Source: Alphaproteobacteria bacterium
GTDB lineage: Bacteria; Pseudomonadota; Alphaproteobacteria; Rickettsiales; SXRF01
DNA length: 64,000 bases
Direction: 5' to 3'
Assembly: GCA_025362975.1 (NCBI GenBank)
Contig: JANYES010000004.1
Span: 142,390-206,389, forward strand
The notes under the pieces: generated by a model
The model's database searches: none
The model's input: only the letters and a program-made list of their open reading frames with translations
What the model was told of the DNA's origin: nothing
Shown here: positions 9,413 through 18,196 of the stretch, piece by piece
Layout of the letters: every line of letters begins with the position of its first letter
Numbering within the stretch: position 1 is the stretch's first letter
Program-made: the position numbers and the translations under genes

Positions 9413-9997
9413 TCAGGCATTTTTCAAATGCTCGCTGAGTTGATGATACGCGACGGTAATCTGCTTAAACGTTTCTTCGTATTTTTTATCGCCTTTGTTG
9501 AGGTCCGGATGGTATTTCTTGACCATATTCCGATACTGCGACTTCAGCTCCTGTTCGGTGAACGGATATTGAATATCCATCGTAGCTAATGCCTTACGCA
9601 ACACGCCGCTCAGCGGCGGCTCCGGCGGCGCCACAGGCTTGCCGGGCCCTCCGGAAAGAAACTCGTACAGCGCGTCATGCAGCTTGAAATAATGCTCATG
9701 CGCCTTGCGCTCGCGGTTTTCACGGTCCCAAGTCGGGCGATGCCCGGTTACTGCGTCACGCACGAAATACTCGATATCGTCCGCGTCCAGCCCGGCGAAA
9801 TAGTCCCATTGCTTGTTGTATTCGCGGATATGGTCGAGGCAATACCAGTTATAATCGTGCAGTTCGTCGCGCGATCTCGGTGCCTTATACGTGCCAGGCT
9901 CCATGCAACCAGAGACCATGCAGGTGTTGGCTTCCTCGACGGGTTTATGCGGGATGTATTCTCCACGCTTTTTTCTTGGCGGTTTTTTACTTTGCAT
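9413..9997 (-). CDS. J-domain (DnaJ-like) protein
   Basis: This 194-aa protein has an N-terminal cysteine-containing module (C26, C31, C53) and a C-terminal J domain with HPD at about 163-165 inside KYHPDLNKGDKKYEETFKQI, the site that stimulates DnaK ATPase. It lacks the Gly/Phe and zinc-finger regions of true DnaJ, so it is a specialised co-chaperone. Members of this family sit between bolA and cobS in many alphaproteobacteria, as here. It is divergent from bolA, with 68 bp between the two start codons holding both promoters. Confidence 0.9.
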   Translation of the reverse strand: MQSKKPPRKKRGEYIPHKPVEEANTCMVSGCMEPGTYKAPRSRDELHDYNWYCLDHIREYNKQWDYFAGLDADDIEYFVRDAVTGHRPTWDRENRERKAHEHYFKLHDALYEFLSGGPGKPVAPPEPPLSGVLRKALATMDIQYPFTEQELKSQYRNMVKKYHPDLNKGDKKYEETFKQITVAYHQLSEHLKNA

Positions 9998-10065
9998 CGT
10001 CGGTCGCAGGTGCCTTATATAATGATTCTTACAGGATACAATACCGTGGAGATAAAATCGAGGTT

Positions 10066-10332
10066 ATGGATCGCAGAAAACGTATAATTTCCCTCTTGAC
10101 TCAGGCCTTTAGCCCGGAATTACTCGAAGTAAACGACGAATCGGCCAAACATGCCGGTCATTCAGGGGCTTCGCCGAGCGGCCAAACCCATTATGATGTG
10201 AGCATTACAGCCGAAAAATTCAAGGGAATAGGCAAAATCCAGCGCCATCAGGCCATTTACAAGCTGCTGGACGAGGAATTTAAGACCGGATTGCACGCAC
10301 TAAGCATCAAGGCAATGGCTCCGGGGGAGTAA
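10066..10332 (+). CDS. bolA: BolA family protein
   Basis: The 88-aa product has the BolA class II KH-like fold, including the conserved H-A-G-H segment (KHAGHSGAS), SITAEKFKG and the IQRHQAIYKLLDEE helix ending with GLHALSIKA. BolA proteins pair with monothiol glutaredoxins and act in iron-sulfur and redox regulation. The frame is open further upstream, but only the ATG at 10066 gives a BolA-length product; a GAGG sits very close to it. The gene is divergent from the J-domain gene, a conserved alphaproteobacterial arrangement. Confidence 0.93.
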   Translation: MDRRKRIISLLTQAFSPELLEVNDESAKHAGHSGASPSGQTHYDVSITAEKFKGIGKIQRHQAIYKLLDEEFKTGLHALSIKAMAPGE

Positions 10333-10344
10333 ATCCACACGGTC

Positions 10345-10364
10345 ATACCGCCGCATGGCGGTAT
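10345..10364. terminator. Perfect 8-bp hairpin between convergent bolA and parA
   Basis: ATACCGCC and its exact complement flank a GCAT loop, 12 bp after the bolA stop. There is no T tract on either strand, so it may only protect the 3' end or work with Rho. Confidence 0.35.
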
Positions 10365-10428
10365 CCGGGTAAAGTCGCGTCCGCGCCGGTATAATTTCTA
10401 CCCGTCTTTAAAGCCAGACCGGCCGAAA

Positions 10429-11124
10429 TTACGCGTCGACCGCTTGCTTGCGGCGAGATTTAGCCTTCGGCGCCACCACCGTTTCTTCTTCCTCTTCTTC
10501 AGGAGCAAACACGCCGAGCAGTTCTTTCACCAGCGCTTTGACTTCGTTCGCCGCAACACTGGACGGGTCCATTTCTGTAGCGGTACGGCCTTCCATCAGC
10601 GACGATGCGAAGAGCACGCGGTTGCCCAGCGTGGTTTCCGCCAGCTCCGGCAGCTCCGCCGCAATGGTCGCAGCAAGGCGCGAATTCGCCGGAACGCGGT
10701 TCATCACCACTTTCACCGGCACTTTTTCATTTTTCGCCACATCGAGCGTCGCCTTGGTCGCCCATAAATCGGTCGGGCTTGGCTGCACAGGAAGTACCAC
10801 GAGATCGGCGCTGCGAATGGCGGTGCGCGCTTCGGTTTCAGTGTGCGGCGGGCTATCGACGATGATAAAGTCGCATGTTTTTTTCAAACGCGAAATTTCG
10901 CTCGCCACGCGCCAGCCAGACAGCGCGTTGAACGTAAGGCCCGTGTAACCTTCGCCCAAACGGTCTTCGCGGATTTTGTGCCAGTACGTGAGCGACCCCT
11001 GCGGATCGATATCGAGCACGGCAACGCGGTTGCCTTTTTGTGCAAGCGCTACGGCGATATGCGCCGCCAGCGTTGTTTTCCCAGCGCCACCTTTTTGTTG
11101 TGCAACGGTAATAACTTTTGCCAT
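10429..11124 (-). CDS. Orphan ParA/MinD-type ATPase
   Basis: The 231-aa protein is a deviant-Walker-A P-loop ATPase of the ParA/Soj/MipZ superfamily. It has KGGAGKT at about 11-17, DIDPQGSLTYW (Walker A' region) and FIIVDSPPHTE as the switch II strand. The ATG at 11124 follows a GAGGGC site; longer starts would add an untypical N-terminus. No parB or parS-like array adjoins it, so it is probably not the chromosomal parAB pair. Orphan ParAs position chemoreceptors, carboxysomes, pili or the division site; which applies here is unknown. The C-terminus is acidic and then Lys/Arg-rich. Confidence 0.85.
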   Translation of the reverse strand: MAKVITVAQQKGGAGKTTLAAHIAVALAQKGNRVAVLDIDPQGSLTYWHKIREDRLGEGYTGLTFNALSGWRVASEISRLKKTCDFIIVDSPPHTETEARTAIRSADLVVLPVQPSPTDLWATKATLDVAKNEKVPVKVVMNRVPANSRLAATIAAELPELAETTLGNRVLFASSLMEGRTATEMDPSSVAANEVKALVKELLGVFAPEEEEEETVVAPKAKSRRKQAVDA

Positions 11125-11230
11125 AATGCCCTCATTGTAACGTCCGATTAATAAAAAATCATTAATCACCATAAGCCCAAATAAAAAGTTTCTCAACTAT
11201 ATTTAGTGTTTCACCTTAGAAAATACACCA

Positions 11231-12160
11231 ATGCATGATGATATCGCTCAGGCGTCGCAACTTTTAAAAGAAGGCAAGCTCGTCGCAATTCCAACAGAAA
11301 CCGTATACGGCCTCGGCGGCAACGCACTTTCCGACACCGCCGTCGCCGCGATTTACGCCGCTAAAAGCCGCCCGCAATTCAATCCGCTCATTGTGCATGT
11401 GCATTCGCAGGCCGCCGCGATGCGCTATGTCGAATTCAACGACCACGCGGAAAAACTGGGCGAACATTTCTGGCCCGGCCCGCTTACGCTGGTGCTGCCG
11501 CGCCGCGCCGATTGCCCGTTATCGTTGCTTGTAAGCGCAGGCATGGACACCGTTGCCATCCGCGTGCCCGCGCATCCGCTCGCGCAGGAAATATTGCGTG
11601 ATTCCGGCCTGCCGATCGCAGCTCCCAGCGCCAACCGTTCCGGGCGTATCAGCCCGACGCAAGCCAGCCACGTGCGCGAAGAAATGGGCGACACCGTCGC
11701 GCTGATTCTCGACGGCGGCCCGTGCGATGTCGGCATCGAATCCACAGTCGTCGGCCTTGCCAGCGGCACACCGAAAATCCTGCGCCCCGGCTCCGTCACC
11801 GCCGCGCAATTATCGCACGTACTCGGCTTTGCAATTGAACACGACACCAGCGGCGGCGTGCAGGCCCCCGGCATGCTCGCCAGCCACTATGCGCCCGATT
11901 CGCCCGTGCGCCTCAATGCGCAAAAAGTCGATGCCGACGAAGCCTTGCTCGCCTTCGGCCCCGCCCTCCCCGGCGCGCGCCACACGCTGAACTTAAGCGA
12001 GCGCGGCGATTTGCAGGAAGCCGCCGCCAATCTCTTCCGCATGCTGCGCCAGCTCGACGCGTTCAAAGCCACGCGCATCGCCGTGATGCCCATTCCCAAC
12101 ACCGGTTTAGGTGCCGCCATCAACGACCGCCTCGCCCGCGCCGCGCACCCGCGCACGTAA
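11231..12160 (+). CDS. L-threonylcarbamoyladenylate synthase (Sua5/YrdC/TsaC family)
   Basis: This cytosolic enzyme makes threonylcarbamoyl-AMP from threonine, bicarbonate and ATP, the first step to t6A37 in ANN-decoding tRNAs. The YrdC domain fills residues 1-200, with PTETVYGLGG near 20-29, the KSRPQFNPLIVHV loop (compare KxRP) and the SANRSG motif. The extra C-terminal domain after 'APGMLASHYAP' (compare the Sua5 linker sPGmkyrHYaP) makes it a 309-aa Sua5-type enzyme. It is divergent from parA. The next gene starts 56 bp downstream on the same strand. Confidence 0.95.
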   Translation: MHDDIAQASQLLKEGKLVAIPTETVYGLGGNALSDTAVAAIYAAKSRPQFNPLIVHVHSQAAAMRYVEFNDHAEKLGEHFWPGPLTLVLPRRADCPLSLLVSAGMDTVAIRVPAHPLAQEILRDSGLPIAAPSANRSGRISPTQASHVREEMGDTVALILDGGPCDVGIESTVVGLASGTPKILRPGSVTAAQLSHVLGFAIEHDTSGGVQAPGMLASHYAPDSPVRLNAQKVDADEALLAFGPALPGARHTLNLSERGDLQEAAANLFRMLRQLDAFKATRIAVMPIPNTGLGAAINDRLARAAHPRT

Positions 12161-12216
12161 CCTCTTGAACCCCGAAGCAACTCAGGTAAGATGCCTGAAA
12201 CCTAACCGAGGCTCTC

Positions 12217-12633
12217 ATGGATAATTACGCAAACGTCTTCATCGAATCCGCCCGCGTGGCGAGCATCATTCCTTTCGGTTCCGAACCGACCTATTTCGCC
12301 ATGTTTTATTTCGGCGGGTTCAACATGCCGCTCGCCACCGGCATCGCCATCGTCGGCGCCACGCTCGGCATGACGTTCAACTGGCTCGTAGGCAAAGCCC
12401 TGCTCGAACTGCACAAGCGCAAAAACTTTAACGTGAACGAATACTGGTACGGCAAATGCCAGGCGCAATTCCAGAAATACGGCGCGTTGTTATTACTGCT
12501 GATCTGGCTACCACTGATGAAACTCATTCTCGTCGGCGCCGGGTTTTTGAACGTGCGCTATTTCCGCTTCGTGCTACCGCTGGTATTTGTCGGCCATTCG
12601 CTGGCGTACGGATATTACCTGTTTAAACATTGA
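12217..12633 (+). CDS. Small membrane protein, YqaA/DedA-like (VTT family)
   Basis: The 138-aa protein has about four hydrophobic segments. The layout resembles the short YqaA-type members of the VTT/DedA superfamily (ATGIAIVGATLGMTFNWLVGK followed by an amphipathic 'W(Y)GKCQAQFQKYG' re-entrant segment and LLIWLPLMKLILVGAGFL). Such proteins are linked to lipid flipping and membrane homeostasis. A GAGG ribosome-binding site precedes the ATG. The family assignment rests on pattern only and is moderately sure. Confidence 0.7.
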   Translation: MDNYANVFIESARVASIIPFGSEPTYFAMFYFGGFNMPLATGIAIVGATLGMTFNWLVGKALLELHKRKNFNVNEYWYGKCQAQFQKYGALLLLLIWLPLMKLILVGAGFLNVRYFRFVLPLVFVGHSLAYGYYLFKH

Positions 12634-12654
12634 GCGCCTGTTTATCTCCATAAA

Positions 12655-12680
12655 AAAAGGGGGCCTGAAAGCCCCCTTTT
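12655..12680. terminator. Bidirectional terminator between the 12217 gene and hppA
   Basis: A 10-bp stem AAAAGGGGGC with its complement closes a CTGAAA loop. It has T tracts in the correct position on both strands, serving the two convergent genes. Confidence 0.9.
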
Positions 12681-12698
12681 CTTTTGGCAGAAAACTAC

Positions 12699-14777
12699 TT
12701 AAGCAGCCAGCAACGCGAGCAGCAAAATCGCCACGATGTTGGCAATCTTAATCATCGGGTTAACGGCCGGGCCAGCGGTATCCTTATACGGATCACCGAC
12801 AGTGTCGCCGGTCACGGCTGCCTTGTGGGCTTCCGAACCTTTGCCGCCGTGATGGCCTTCTTCAATGTACTTTTTGGCGTTGTCCCATGCACCGCCGCCC
12901 GCTGTCATCGAAATGGCGACGAACAAGCCAGTCACGATAATACCAAGCAGCATGGCGCCGAGCGAAGCGAATGCTTCGACCTGCCCACCGACAGCCTTGA
13001 TAATAAAGTACAGGGCAACCGGGCTGAGCACAGGCAGCATCGACGGAATAATCATTTCCCGAATCGCCGCGCGTGTCAACATATCGACCGCTTTGCCGTA
13101 ATCCGGCTTCGCAGTCCCGGCCATAATGCCCGGGATTTCCTTGAACTGACGGCGCACTTCCCCCACGACGGAACCCGCCGCGCGGCCCACCGCCTTCATG
13201 CCCATCGCACCGAACAAATACGGCAGCAAACCGCCCATCAACAGCCCCACGACCACATACGGGTCGGAGAGTACGAACTGGACGTTCAGGTCAGGGAAAT
13301 AATGCTTCAGCTCTTCGGTATATGCCGCAAACAGAACCAGCGACGCAAGTGCCGCCGAACCGATGGCATAGCCCTTCGTGACCGCCTTCGTAGTGTTGCC
13401 CACCGCGTCGAGCGCATCGGTGACTTCACGCACTTCCTTCGGCAGGCCCGACATTTCGGCGATGCCGCCGGCGTTGTCGGTGACCGGACCGTACGCGTCA
13501 AGGGCCACGATGATACCGGCAAGCGCCAGCATTGTGGTTGCCGAAATCGCGATGCCGAACAGGCCGCACTGGCTGAAAGCGAAGATGATGCCGATACAGA
13601 TCACGATCGCCGGCAGCGCCGTTGCTTCCATCGACACAGCCAGACCCTGAATCACGTTCGTGCCGTGACCCGTGGTAGATGACTGCGCAATCGAGCGCAC
13701 CGGGCGGAATGCCGTCGAGGTGTAGTATTCGGTGATCCACACCAGCGCACCCGTGATAACGAGGCCCGAAACCGAGCACGCAAACACGTTGGAGCCGGTA
13801 AACACCAGCTCACCGATGGTAAAGGTGGAGGAGAAGCCGAGGATTTCCTGCGTCGCCACATAGATCACGCCCAGCGACAACACACTGGTAGCGATCAGCC
13901 CCTTATAAAGCGCCGCCATGATGTTGCGGCTTTTACCCAGCTTTACAAAGAACGTGCCGATGATGGAGGCGATAATGCAACCGCCGCCAATGACGAGCGG
14001 GAAGATCATCATCGCCGCTTGCACGTCGCCCACAAAGTAAATCGCAGCAAGTAACATAGTTGCGACCAGCGTCACGACATAAGTTTCAAACAAATCCGCA
14101 GCCATGCCGGCGCAATCGCCGACGTTGTCGCCCACGTTATCGGCGATCACGGCCGGGTTGCGTGGGTCGTCTTCGGGAATGCCCGCTTCAACTTTGCCGA
14201 CGAGATCCGCGCCGACGTCAGCACCTTTAGTAAAGATACCGCCGCCAAGACGCGCGAAGATGGAGATCAGCGAAGCACCAAACGAAAGTGCTACCAGCGC
14301 TTCAAGGATTTTGCGCATTTCAAGATGCATTGATTGCAACGCCGTAAAGTACAGCGCGATACCGAGCAGCCCTAAGCCCACCACCAGCATGCCGGTAACG
14401 GCACCCGAGGTGAACGCGATGCCCAGCGCCGCCTGCATGCTTTTCTTGGCGGCTTCGGCCGTGCGCACGTTGGCGCGCACCGAAATATTCATGCCAATAA
14501 AACCAGCCAGCCCCGACAAAATTGCGCCGATAGCAAAGCCAACGCCGACATACCAGCCCAGTTTGATGCTGAGCAGGATACAGATCACAACACCGACAAC
14601 CCCGATCGCCTGATACTGGCGGTTGAGATACGCGCGTGCGCCTTCTTGAATCGCGGCTGCGATGTTGACCATTTTTTCCGAGCCTGCGGGCGCGGACATA
14701 ATCAAGCGGCCTGCGTAAAGCCCGTAAAGTAGCGAGGCGACACCGCAGACGATAATAAATATCATGGCTGGAGGCAT
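12699..14777 (-). CDS. hppA: K+-independent H+-translocating membrane pyrophosphatase
   Basis: The 692-aa integral inner-membrane protein couples PPi hydrolysis to proton pumping, with about 16 transmembrane helices. The PPi-binding motif DVGADLVGK and the following [23 protein letters not shown] metal-binding segment are intact, as are the later acidic clusters around [12 protein letters not shown] and [14 protein letters not shown]. The segment [10 protein letters not shown] carries lysine where K+-dependent enzymes have alanine (GNTTAA..KG), which marks the K+-independent H+-pumping subfamily. The ATG at 14777 has a GAAGGATT site; the open frame extends 36 codons upstream without resemblance to the family. 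Confidence 0.95.
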   Translation of the reverse strand: MPPAMIFIIVCGVASLLYGLYAGRLIMSAPAGSEKMVNIAAAIQEGARAYLNRQYQAIGVVGVVICILLSIKLGWYVGVGFAIGAILSGLAGFIGMNISVRANVRTAEAAKKSMQAALGIAFTSGAVTGMLVVGLGLLGIALYFTALQSMHLEMRKILEALVALSFGASLISIFARLGGGIFTKGADVGADLVGKVEAGIPEDDPRNPAVIADNVGDNVGDCAGMAADLFETYVVTLVATMLLAAIYFVGDVQAAMMIFPLVIGGGCIIASIIGTFFVKLGKSRNIMAALYKGLIATSVLSLGVIYVATQEILGFSSTFTIGELVFTGSNVFACSVSGLVITGALVWITEYYTSTAFRPVRSIAQSSTTGHGTNVIQGLAVSMEATALPAIVICIGIIFAFSQCGLFGIAISATTMLALAGIIVALDAYGPVTDNAGGIAEMSGLPKEVREVTDALDAVGNTTKAVTKGYAIGSAALASLVLFAAYTEELKHYFPDLNVQFVLSDPYVVVGLLMGGLLPYLFGAMGMKAVGRAAGSVVGEVRRQFKEIPGIMAGTAKPDYGKAVDMLTRAAIREMIIPSMLPVLSPVALYFIIKAVGGQVEAFASLGAMLLGIIVTGLFVAISMTAGGGAWDNAKKYIEEGHHGGKGSEAHKAAVTGDTVGDPYKDTAGPAVNPMIKIANIVAILLLALLAA

Positions 14778-14939
14778 AGTCTGTAATCCTTCGTTGTGAT
14801 TTTTAAACTTTGGTTTTCTTAGTCCTGTTGTCTGCGAAAAAAAAGCAGCGACCAAAGTCATGGCAGAAGGAAAAAGACTATGCAAGCGGCATTTAAACCG
14901 CGCAAATTAGTGAAAGAAAATTAATTCGGGCGTGGGCGC

Positions 14940-16327
14940 TTAGTAGTCGCCGATCTGGTTGCGGCGTGAATTGACGCTATCGCCAAACGCACGCATCGAG
15001 AAATTTCGTTGCAGGTTGGGAATGAGTTCCGGATAGCGCTCATGCGTATCGCCGTGCTCCTTGCCTGCCATCGTTTTGAGCAGCGCGGTGTCGATGCCGG
15101 GGTCTTCCATCTGCGTGCCGAGATTGCCCGGCAGCACGCTGAAACCGTGCACATGCGTGAGGAAATTCAGTTCCGCATTAGTCAGCGCATTTTCCACGCG
15201 CGATTGCTTTGAGTGTTCCAGATTGAACGCATCGAGCACAAGGTCGCGCACGCTGGAAAGGAGCAGCACCGCTGCTTCGCGTTTGCTTTCCTGCGTCGCC
15301 CACTGGCCATCGGGGTTGATGTCCTTATCCATCTGCGACAGGAATTTCTGGATGTTTTGTTCCGTCGGCTGGAAATTGGCGAGCAGGTCGGAGTCGTTGC
15401 CGATGCGGTGCATGCCGTGGCGCGCCATCTGTGCTACGATCAGCGCGCGCAGGTTGCGCAAATCCGGCAGCTTGTGCGGCGCGTCGCTGTTGGCGGTTTC
15501 TTTGCTGAAATCATACATCGGCGGATTGGCGTGCGTCAGGTTATAGATATCGACATAGTCGGTACATTTGAAACGGTCCGAATGGAAGTTGCGCACGATT
15601 TTGCTGGCCATCATGTTCAGCGCGTTGTCGCGGTAAACGTTGAGCTTGCCTTCGGGGCTGTCGTTGCCATTGCCGTTGATCGGGTTGGTGTTGAGCAGCA
15701 GCGGAATCTCCAGCATGTTATGGCTGATGACAAGCGTCACACGCACCTTTTCACCGTGCGGCACCTTGTCGATTTCGCCGCGGATTTTTTCGAAGTTTTC
15801 GGATAGCGCGTCGATAACCTCTCGTACATCTCCTCTTTAGTATAGTCATGATAGAGGATGAAATCGTTGGCGAGATATTTCTGGGCGTTCGCATCGGTCA
15901 TGAATGCCTTCACCTCTTCAGGTGGAATGGGCAGCGTTTGTTCTTCGCTGAAGGCGTCGACGTCCTTGGGCTTGCCGTTGGGATTTTTAAGCACGATCAG
16001 CCCGGCGCCATTATCCAGCACCGCTTTGTGCATGATCGGGATCAGCGCGGGCTCGAATTTATTTTTATAGTCATACTCACTGCTGCCATTGGCTTCGATG
16101 CCGAAATCGATATCGCTGGATTTGCGCCCCGGATACGGGAAGCGCACACCGTCGCTGCGGTCGAGCTGGCGCATCAGCGTCGAGCCGAAAATAACCAGTT
16201 TCGCGCCGGGCCATTGCTTGGTCATCGTGTCAGGTTGGTCCTGCAGGCGGTCGATGAAATCGCCCTTCATTAAGCTGCGTAATTCAAGGCGCAACGGGTC
16301 CTTGATGTGACTCGAAAAAATAGACAT
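14940..16327 (-). pseudogene. Frameshifted nucleotidyltransferase-fold protein
   Basis: Two adjacent frames make one protein if one base is restored near 15821-15824. The 5' part (ATG at 16327 with an AGGATT site) carries LVIFGSTLMRQLDR..SSDIDFGIEA, the G-S...D-x-D signature of the nucleotidyltransferase superfamily. It reads to KEEMYE and then drifts into a basic, non-native tail. The other frame continues as EVIDALSENFEKIRGEIDK..GEKVRVTLVI, likely supplying the third catalytic strand, and runs to 14940. Repaired length would be about 462 aa. The C-terminal 300 residues are mostly helical and unfamiliar. An antitoxin/toxin-like or tRNA-modifying role is possible but unproven. A consensus error is as likely as true decay. 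Confidence 0.7.
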
Positions 16328-16405
16328 GCTAATCCTGCACTGCATGGTGCGCTAACCGGGGTTAGCGCATGTTACGCTTGATTTTTAAAGCTGCCTGTAC
16401 ACCTT

Positions 16406-16690
16406 TTACCGGACAACTGCTTTGGGCAACGCTATTAAGCAATCATGATGGTTGTAAGATTGTGACCCACCAAAATGACTGGGGCAGTGACCCAAGGGAG
16501 TCTGATATGACGGAGGGACACTAACGAGGGAACAATATCTCTTACTACCGTCAGTGAAACCATTCTTATCCGTGCCAAATTTTATAACATAACAGTGGAT
16601 CGGTTTGTGTACCGTTTTGGCGCTAGCCATGCTTGTCGACAGAATCAAAGAGGTAATAAATACCACCGACACTACGGATATGAACTTCAT
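16406..16690 (-). CDS. Small secreted cysteine-containing protein
   Basis: This 94-aa product has a clear signal peptide (MKFISVVSVVFITSLILSTS, cleavage after ASA) and a mature part of about 70 residues with four cysteines (HCYV, RYCS, GHCP, HDCL) that could form two disulfides. A strong GAGGAG ribosome-binding site precedes the ATG. It is more AT-rich than its neighbours, which hints at recent acquisition. I do not recognise the family. Confidence 0.55.
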   Translation of the reverse strand: MKFISVVSVVFITSLILSTSMASAKTVHKPIHCYVIKFGTDKNGFTDGSKRYCSLVSVPPSYQTPLGHCPSHFGGSQSYNHHDCLIALPKAVVR

Positions 16691-16839
16691 TTTGTACTCC
16701 TCTGCTGGATTTGCTTGTTATATTATTGCAAATATTCATCGCATTATACATCTATAATAACATCTAATCAATTAATCACACATTAACTGCCGGGATATTA
16801 CACCCCGGCAGCGTCTCTTAATGTGACAGTTCTAAGAAA

Positions 16840-17382
16840 TTAAGCTGAAAGCTTTAGATTTTTGCCGCGCTCGATGGCTTGCTGAATCAGCTCAGCAGCC
16901 CCGTCGGCGTCTTTCCAGCCGGTGACCTTCACCCATTTGTTGGATTCGAGATCCTTGTAATGCTCAAAGAAATGCGCGATCTGCTGAATCAAAATCGGCG
17001 GCAAATCTTTATACGTCTGCACTTCATTATAAAACGGGTGCAGGCGCGACTGCGGCACCGCGAGAATTTTCTCATCTTCGCCGGACTCGTCTTCCATTAT
17101 CAGCGCGCCAATCGGGCGAACCGCGATCACGCAACCCGGCATCAGCGGGCGGCGGCCCACGACCAGCACGTCCGCCGGATCGCCGTCACCCGACAGGGTG
17201 TGGGGGATGAAACCATAGTTACAGGGATACTGCATGGCGGTGTGCAGGAACCGGTCCACGACCAAGGCGCCCGACTCTTTGTCCATTTCGTATTTAATAG
17301 GTTCCGAACCTTGCGGGCATTCAATCACGACGTTGATGTCCCACGGGGCATTTTTACCAATCAATATTTTCTTCATATCCAT
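16840..17382 (-). CDS. ppa: Inorganic pyrophosphatase, family I
   Basis: This 180-aa cytosolic enzyme hydrolyses PPi to two phosphates with Mg2+. The family signature DGDPADVLV holds three metal-binding aspartates, and [14 protein letters not shown] and the [15 protein letters not shown]-terminal segment are standard. Two in-frame ATGs lie two codons apart, and either could be the start. The membrane enzyme hppA lies only 2 kb away, so this region carries both the energy-conserving and the purely hydrolytic route for PPi. Confidence 0.97.
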   Translation of the reverse strand: MDMKKILIGKNAPWDINVVIECPQGSEPIKYEMDKESGALVVDRFLHTAMQYPCNYGFIPHTLSGDGDPADVLVVGRRPLMPGCVIAVRPIGALIMEDESGEDEKILAVPQSRLHPFYNEVQTYKDLPPILIQQIAHFFEHYKDLESNKWVKVTGWKDADGAAELIQQAIERGKNLKLSA

Positions 17383-17412
17383 AGCAGTTTATTATAACCT
17401 CTTTTTGGGCCC

Positions 17413-17976
17413 TTACTTAACGGTCTGGGCCATTGCGATGATTTTATCCTTGCCCACCACGCCCGTGACTTCCGCCTTGAGCTTGCCGTCGCGGCCGAAG
17501 AACCCGATATACGGAATCACCCCGGTAAACCCGCTGCCAGTGGCGCGCATCGCACTTGATATCCTCCGAAATAGTCCCCGGTCAACAACATATGGCGAGA
17601 AGGCTGTATTATAATCGTGATAGACCAGATACTGGCTCAGCTTGCGCGGCTGGTCGTCCAGCGAAATGAACACCGGCGTCACCGAATCCAGCTCGTGGCT
17701 CCTCACCATCTCCACCAGCGTCGGCATCACCTGCCGGCAGTAATAACACCACGAAGCATACCCCACCAGCATCACCGGCTTCTTGTCATTCGTCACCATG
17801 TCCGCAACCTGCTGCGGCTCAAGCGTGACGATCTTGCTTTCGATGTGCTTGACCTCCTCCAGCCGTGGCTCATATTCAAGGTATGGCTGGAAGGCGATAA
17901 TGACCCCCACGATCACCAGCGTGATAGCGAAGGTATTGATTAAAAATCGAATATCATCGGGACGTTTCTTTTTCAT
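17413..17976 (-). CDS. Membrane-anchored thioredoxin-like protein
   Basis: The 187-aa protein has one N-terminal transmembrane helix (about residues 11-28) and a thioredoxin fold facing the periplasm, with the redox motif WCYYC (C77, C80) after VGYAS. The cis-proline region appears as GVIPYIGFFGRDGK. It resembles TlpA/DsbE-type anchored thioredoxins, although CYYC is an unusual active-site dipeptide. It lies 21 bp downstream of the SDHAF4-like gene and is likely cotranscribed with it. The partner protein is unknown. Confidence 0.85.
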   Translation of the reverse strand: MKKKRPDDIRFLINTFAITLVIVGVIIAFQPYLEYEPRLEEVKHIESKIVTLEPQQVADMVTNDKKPVMLVGYASWCYYCRQVMPTLVEMVRSHELDSVTPVFISLDDQPRKLSQYLVYHDYNTAFSPYVVDRGLFRRISSAMRATGSGFTGVIPYIGFFGRDGKLKAEVTGVVGKDKIIAMAQTVK

Positions 17977-17996
17977 AAGAGTCCTTACGGCCGGGG

Positions 17997-18146
17997 CTAA
18001 AAATCGACGCAGCGGCCGTTGATTTCCCAGTCGTCATAGCGCGTGGGGTCGGGGCCTTCGCGGCCTCCGAACTCGTTGGGCTGGGCGGGCTTTTTGCCCG
18101 GTTTTGCTTGCGCCGGCGCAGGCGGCTGGGCTTTGGGGGTTTTCAA
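17997..18146 (-). CDS. SDHAF4-like succinate dehydrogenase assembly factor (DUF1674), 49 aa
   Basis: This gene is below common ORF-length cut-offs. Read on the minus strand from a TTG at 18146, it gives a Lys/Pro/Ala-rich N-terminus followed by NEFGGREGPDPTRYDDWE and then INGRCVDF, ending at TAG. That C-terminal block is the diagnostic core of DUF1674 (E-x-GG-x-GPEPTRYGDWE-x-KGRC-x-DF). The eukaryotic member SDHAF4 binds flavinylated SdhA and promotes complex II assembly. A weak AAGAG site lies 8 nt upstream of the TTG. It precedes the thioredoxin gene and is divergent from rsmB. A lone sdhA lies 32 kb away in this window. Confidence 0.88.
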   Translation of the reverse strand: MKTPKAQPPAPAQAKPGKKPAQPNEFGGREGPDPTRYDDWEINGRCVDF

Positions 18147-18196
18147 TTATTTACTCTTAGGTTATGATATGCCATAAATGGCGCGAAGAAGCATAA

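Noticed and set aside
9880-10065. N-terminal extension of bolA upstream of 10066
   Set aside because: It overlaps the divergent J-domain gene and gives Cys/Arg-rich text unlike any BolA.
12684-13682. 332-codon open frame opposite hppA
   Set aside because: The antisense of hppA with Arg/His-rich, low-hydrophobicity text; hppA is certain on the other strand.
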